Shown in pieces: positions 5,837 through 8,487 of a stretch of 8,487 nucleotides of DNA. The notes beneath the pieces are model-generated. The model made no database searches. It was not told the origin of the DNA and saw only the letters and a program-made list of their open reading frames with translations. A program made the translations under genes and the position numbers. Position 1 is the first letter of the stretch. Each line of letters starts with the position of its first letter. This stretch comes from Pseudomonas sp. Lineage in GTDB: Bacteria > Pseudomonadota > Gammaproteobacteria > Pseudomonadales > Pseudomonadaceae. The stretch is taken from assembly GCA_007117785.1 (NCBI GenBank), contig SKFV01000186.1:1-8487 (forward strand), in the 5' to 3' direction.

Positions 5837-7060
5837 ATGACCCTGCGTTACGTGCCTCTGGCAATCAGCCTAATGGCCCTGCTGACCGGCTGTGGCAGCC
5901 TGCCCGAAAGGCAGACCATGGTTGATCGCTCCAGCGCCCTGTTCAGCCGCTCGGGTGAACTTCTTGGTAGCCCGGCCAGGGAAAGCGAGCGAGAAGCCGA
6001 GGTAGCCGAACTGTTCGCACAACCCTACATCGATCCTTTGACCCGCTATCTTGAAGAACATGAAGATGACAGCCGTTACGTCAGCCACCTCGACAAGGTA
6101 GCTGCCGAGCGTGACCGCCGTTGCGCTGAAATCGCCCGGCAGTACCGAGGTAGAGCGGCCACCACCGAGAACCTGCGCCGCTACCGGCGCGGCTACCTGT
6201 TCTCCTGTCCGGACGATGTCAGTGTCTTTGCCGAACGCGTTGAGCAGGCCCTTGCCGTTGAGCGTCAGGCCAATCAGGCAGCAAGGCAACCCCAACCCGA
6301 GGTAACCCCGGATGCACCACTGGATCGCGCGGTCAGCCGCCGCCAGATCAACAATTGCTATCTGTATTTCACCATTCGCAACCTGCAACGCGCCCGCGAC
6401 AATTGTGACCAGCCTGCCGCCGCCGGTGATGCCAAAGCCCAGCACCATCTAGCCAGCCTGGCTAGAACCGACCAGGACTATGCCAGCGCGCGCGAATGGG
6501 CGCAGCAATCCGCCCAGCAGGGACATGCCCCCGGGCAATTGCTCTATGCCGAACTGCTGCAAAATGGCCTGGGTGGCAGTCAGGATGAGGAATCAGCCCT
6601 GAACTGGCTCAAGGCTGCCGCCGCACAGGGCCTGCCAGCCGCCCAATACGCCACTGGCCAGGCCTATCATCGTGGTCAGGGCACCACCGCTGACCCGTCA
6701 CGTAGCCGCAGCTTCTGGCTACAGGCGGCAGAAAAGCAGCATGTGGAAGCGCAACTGGCCCTGGCAGATAACCTGTTGGAGAACCCGAATGCCGAGGTCG
6801 GTGAAGCCCGCAAGTGGCTGACCCGCGCCGCTCGTCAGGGTTCAACCACTGCCCAGATGCGACTGGCAGAAAGCTTTGCCCGGGGCCAGGATGGCCCAGC
6901 GGACGCCAAACAAGCTTATATCTGGTACAGCCTGGCTCTGCTGGCTGGTGAAGCTTCAGCGAAAACACCGGCTGAGCAACTCGCTGCCCAACTGAGCAGT
7001 GAACAACTTGCCAGCGCACAGAACCGTATTCGTGCCGACCACAGCCAGATGCCACGATGA
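5837..7060 (+). CDS. Outer-membrane lipoprotein with Sel1-like repeats
   Basis: This 407-residue protein is predicted to be anchored in the outer membrane. The signal peptide MTLRYVPLAISLMALLTGC ends in a good lipobox (LLTGC), with lipidated Cys19 followed by Gly, so no Asp retention signal is present. The N-terminal half is charged, with four Cys at about 95, 124, 174 and 190 that could form disulfides; I do not recognise that region. Residues 197-371 form about five Sel1-type repeats of 32-37 residues (for example AAQYATGQAYHRGQG, then the AQMRLAESFARGQ repeat), a helical scaffold used for protein-protein contacts. The ATG at 5837 is chosen because it starts the signal peptide directly; a TTG at 5810 would add nine residues, and neither has a strong ribosome binding site. 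Its stop overlaps the next gene's start as ATGA, which suggests a two-gene operon. AlgK is a comparable repeat lipoprotein in another c-di-GMP-controlled system, but orthology is not claimed. Confidence 0.88.
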   Translation: MTLRYVPLAISLMALLTGCGSLPERQTMVDRSSALFSRSGELLGSPARESEREAEVAELFAQPYIDPLTRYLEEHEDDSRYVSHLDKVAAERDRRCAEIARQYRGRAATTENLRRYRRGYLFSCPDDVSVFAERVEQALAVERQANQAARQPQPEVTPDAPLDRAVSRRQINNCYLYFTIRNLQRARDNCDQPAAAGDAKAQHHLASLARTDQDYASAREWAQQSAQQGHAPGQLLYAELLQNGLGGSQDEESALNWLKAAAAQGLPAAQYATGQAYHRGQGTTADPSRSRSFWLQAAEKQHVEAQLALADNLLENPNAEVGEARKWLTRAARQGSTTAQMRLAESFARGQDGPADAKQAYIWYSLALLAGEASAKTPAEQLAAQLSSEQLASAQNRIRADHSQMPR

Positions 7061-8487
7061 AAGTACAACCGCGCCCGGTCAATGTCCGTCACAGCATATT
7101 GCTGGTGCTGGGCCTGCTGGTGCTGCTGTTCATTATCGGCATGTGGTTGATGTCCAGCCTCAATCTCAATTTTGCCCAGCAAGCAATGACCGAACTGCGG
7201 GAGCGGCAGATTGCCGACACCTTCCACGCCAACCTTGACCGCATCAACAGCCATCACAGCATGATGGAAGAAAACACCCGCGACCTGGCCCGCCTGACCG
7301 AACAATGGCAAACCCTGGGGGGTAGCCAAACAGACTTGCAACAGATGCTGCAAGCCACCCTGGCGGACTTTCCGGATGCCTTCGGCGCCAGCCTGCTGTT
7401 TGACAGCCATTCCGCAGTGCGCAACAGCCCCTTCAGTCTGTTTGCCTATCGTGCCGGTGAGCAGATCCTGATTGACGATGAGAGCAGCGGCTGGCACCAG
7501 AGCAGAGGCTATCGTCGGCTGCGAGAAACGTTGCAGGCCTCCCAGGAACAACCTGCCCTGCATTGGACCCCGGCCTACTACCGCAGCCGCAGCGATGCCG
7601 TGGTCATCAGTCTGAGCACACCACTCAAGGACCGTGACGGCAACTGGCTGGGCATTGCCAGCACTGACTGGCGTGCTGATGACATCATTCGCCTGGTCAG
7701 CCGCGTTGAAGTAACGCCAAGTACCTTTGCTTTTCTGCTGGATAGTGAAAATCGCAACCTGAGCAGCCTTGCACTGGCGGATACGCCGCAGGCACAACAA
7801 TTGATGGGCGCGATTACCGACCTTGAGTTACACCAGCATCAGGTTGAGACCAGCAGCATGGTTGTACTCTCGGAGCGCGAATTGCTGGCTCCGATGCAAA
7901 AGGATCGCTTGCAACTCAACGATACCGACTATGCCCTGTTCTTCTCGACCACACGCGCCGGCATGGTATTCGGCATTGGTGTACCGCAAACCGAAATCGA
8001 TGCCGTTCTCGCGCCAATGCGGCAAAGCAACCTGCGCATTGTGCTCGGCATTGGCAGCGTACTGCTGCTGCTCTCCGGCATTATTCTGTTCATGGTCGCC
8101 GGCACCTTGCGCCAGCTGCATAACCTGTATACCGACAGTCTGACTGGTCTGCCCAACCGGGCGCGGCTGCTGCTGGACCTGGGCAAGCGCAATCAAGGCT
8201 CACTGATACTGCTCAACCTGGATGCTTTCAAGGAAATCAACGATGTCTATGGCCACCCCTGTGGAGATCACATCATCCAGGAGCTGGCCAGCAGCGTGCG
8301 CGATTTCATAGACAATAACCCGCCCTGGAGCAACGCACAGATATACCGGATGCCGGCCGATGAATTCGCCATCTGGTTCCCCGGCCGCCAGGCCACTCAA
8401 GCGCTGCAAGATCATCTGGCCGACCTGCACCGGTTCATCAACAACCAGAGCAGTCGCTGGGAAAACCAGCAGATCCCCCTGAGCGCC
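7057..8487 (+). CDS. Membrane sensor with Cache-like domain and degenerate GGDEF domain (3' partial)
   Basis: The frame opens at 7057 and is still open at the window end (477 residues seen). It has a short cytoplasmic N-terminus, a membrane segment (about 14-32), a periplasmic region (about 35-325) resembling a double Cache ligand sensor, a second membrane segment (about 327-349), and a GGDEF-family domain from about 356 (DSLTGLPNRARLLLDL, NLDAFKEINDVYGH). GGDEF domains make cyclic di-GMP from two GTP. Here the signature is PADEF (433-437) instead of GGDEF, the first metal-binding Asp is Asn387, and no RxxD inhibitory site precedes the signature. Catalysis is therefore doubtful. Such domains often precede an EAL phosphodiesterase or c-di-GMP-binding domain, which would lie beyond the window. 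The start overlaps the lipoprotein stop by 4 bases without a clear ribosome binding site, so coupled translation is likely. Confidence 0.9.
   Translation, partial: MKVQPRPVNVRHSILLVLGLLVLLFIIGMWLMSSLNLNFAQQAMTELRERQIADTFHANLDRINSHHSMMEENTRDLARLTEQWQTLGGSQTDLQQMLQATLADFPDAFGASLLFDSHSAVRNSPFSLFAYRAGEQILIDDESSGWHQSRGYRRLRETLQASQEQPALHWTPAYYRSRSDAVVISLSTPLKDRDGNWLGIASTDWRADDIIRLVSRVEVTPSTFAFLLDSENRNLSSLALADTPQAQQLMGAITDLELHQHQVETSSMVVLSERELLAPMQKDRLQLNDTDYALFFSTTRAGMVFGIGVPQTEIDAVLAPMRQSNLRIVLGIGSVLLLLSGIILFMVAGTLRQLHNLYTDSLTGLPNRARLLLDLGKRNQGSLILLNLDAFKEINDVYGHPCGDHIIQELASSVRDFIDNNPPWSNAQIYRMPADEFAIWFPGRQATQALQDHLADLHRFINNQSSRWENQQIPLSA

Noticed and set aside
6916..7800. Long minus-strand open frame (294 codons) opposite the lipoprotein and GGDEF genes
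   Set aside because: It lies antisense to two well-supported genes, with low-complexity Gln/His-rich sequence and no recognisable domain.

Overview
The window looks like part of the polar-flagellum and chemotaxis locus of a Pseudomonas-like gammaproteobacterium. Gene order, gene overlaps and protein sequences match the conserved pseudomonad block flhA-flhF-fleN-fliA-cheY. Pseudomonas or a close relative such as Halopseudomonas is likely; the genus is an inference, because no marker gene is present.

Positions 1-5644 are read leftwards (minus strand): flhA (export gate), flhF (GTPase that places the flagellum at the pole), fleN/flhG (MinD-like ATPase that limits flagellar number), fliA (sigma-28), and then a cheY reading frame. 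The genes are tightly packed: flhF follows flhA by 21 bases, fleN starts at or just after the flhF stop, and fliA overlaps the fleN stop by 4 bases. A GC-rich hairpin followed by a T-rich run lies just past fliA. The flhA leader carries a near-consensus sigma-54 promoter and, downstream of it, a FleQ-box-like palindrome, the layout expected for a FleQ/RpoN-driven class II flagellar operon.

The main anomaly is at the left end. The cheY frame is intact only to its 84th residue (the VTAE segment). It then runs directly into a second copy of cheY's own upstream leader, which adds eight unrelated residues and a stop. The leader is present twice (1-98 and 348-445, about 90% identical, fixed offset of 347 bases). 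The window ends at the ribosome binding site and start of what should be another cheY. The simplest reading is a tandem partial duplication formed at a 9-base microhomology, leaving a truncated CheY upstream of a presumably complete one; an assembly artefact must be excluded.

Positions 5837-8487 are read rightwards, divergently from flhA: an outer-membrane lipoprotein with Sel1 repeats, then, with a 4-base overlap, a membrane protein with a periplasmic Cache-like sensor and a GGDEF domain, cut by the window end. The GGDEF domain has lost key catalytic residues (PADEF instead of GGDEF, Asn for a metal-binding Asp, no I-site), so it is more likely a receptor or regulatory domain than an active diguanylate cyclase. 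This lipoprotein/degenerate-GGDEF pair beside the flagellar operon is the least characterised system in the window. No RNA genes, insertion sequences or CRISPR arrays were seen.
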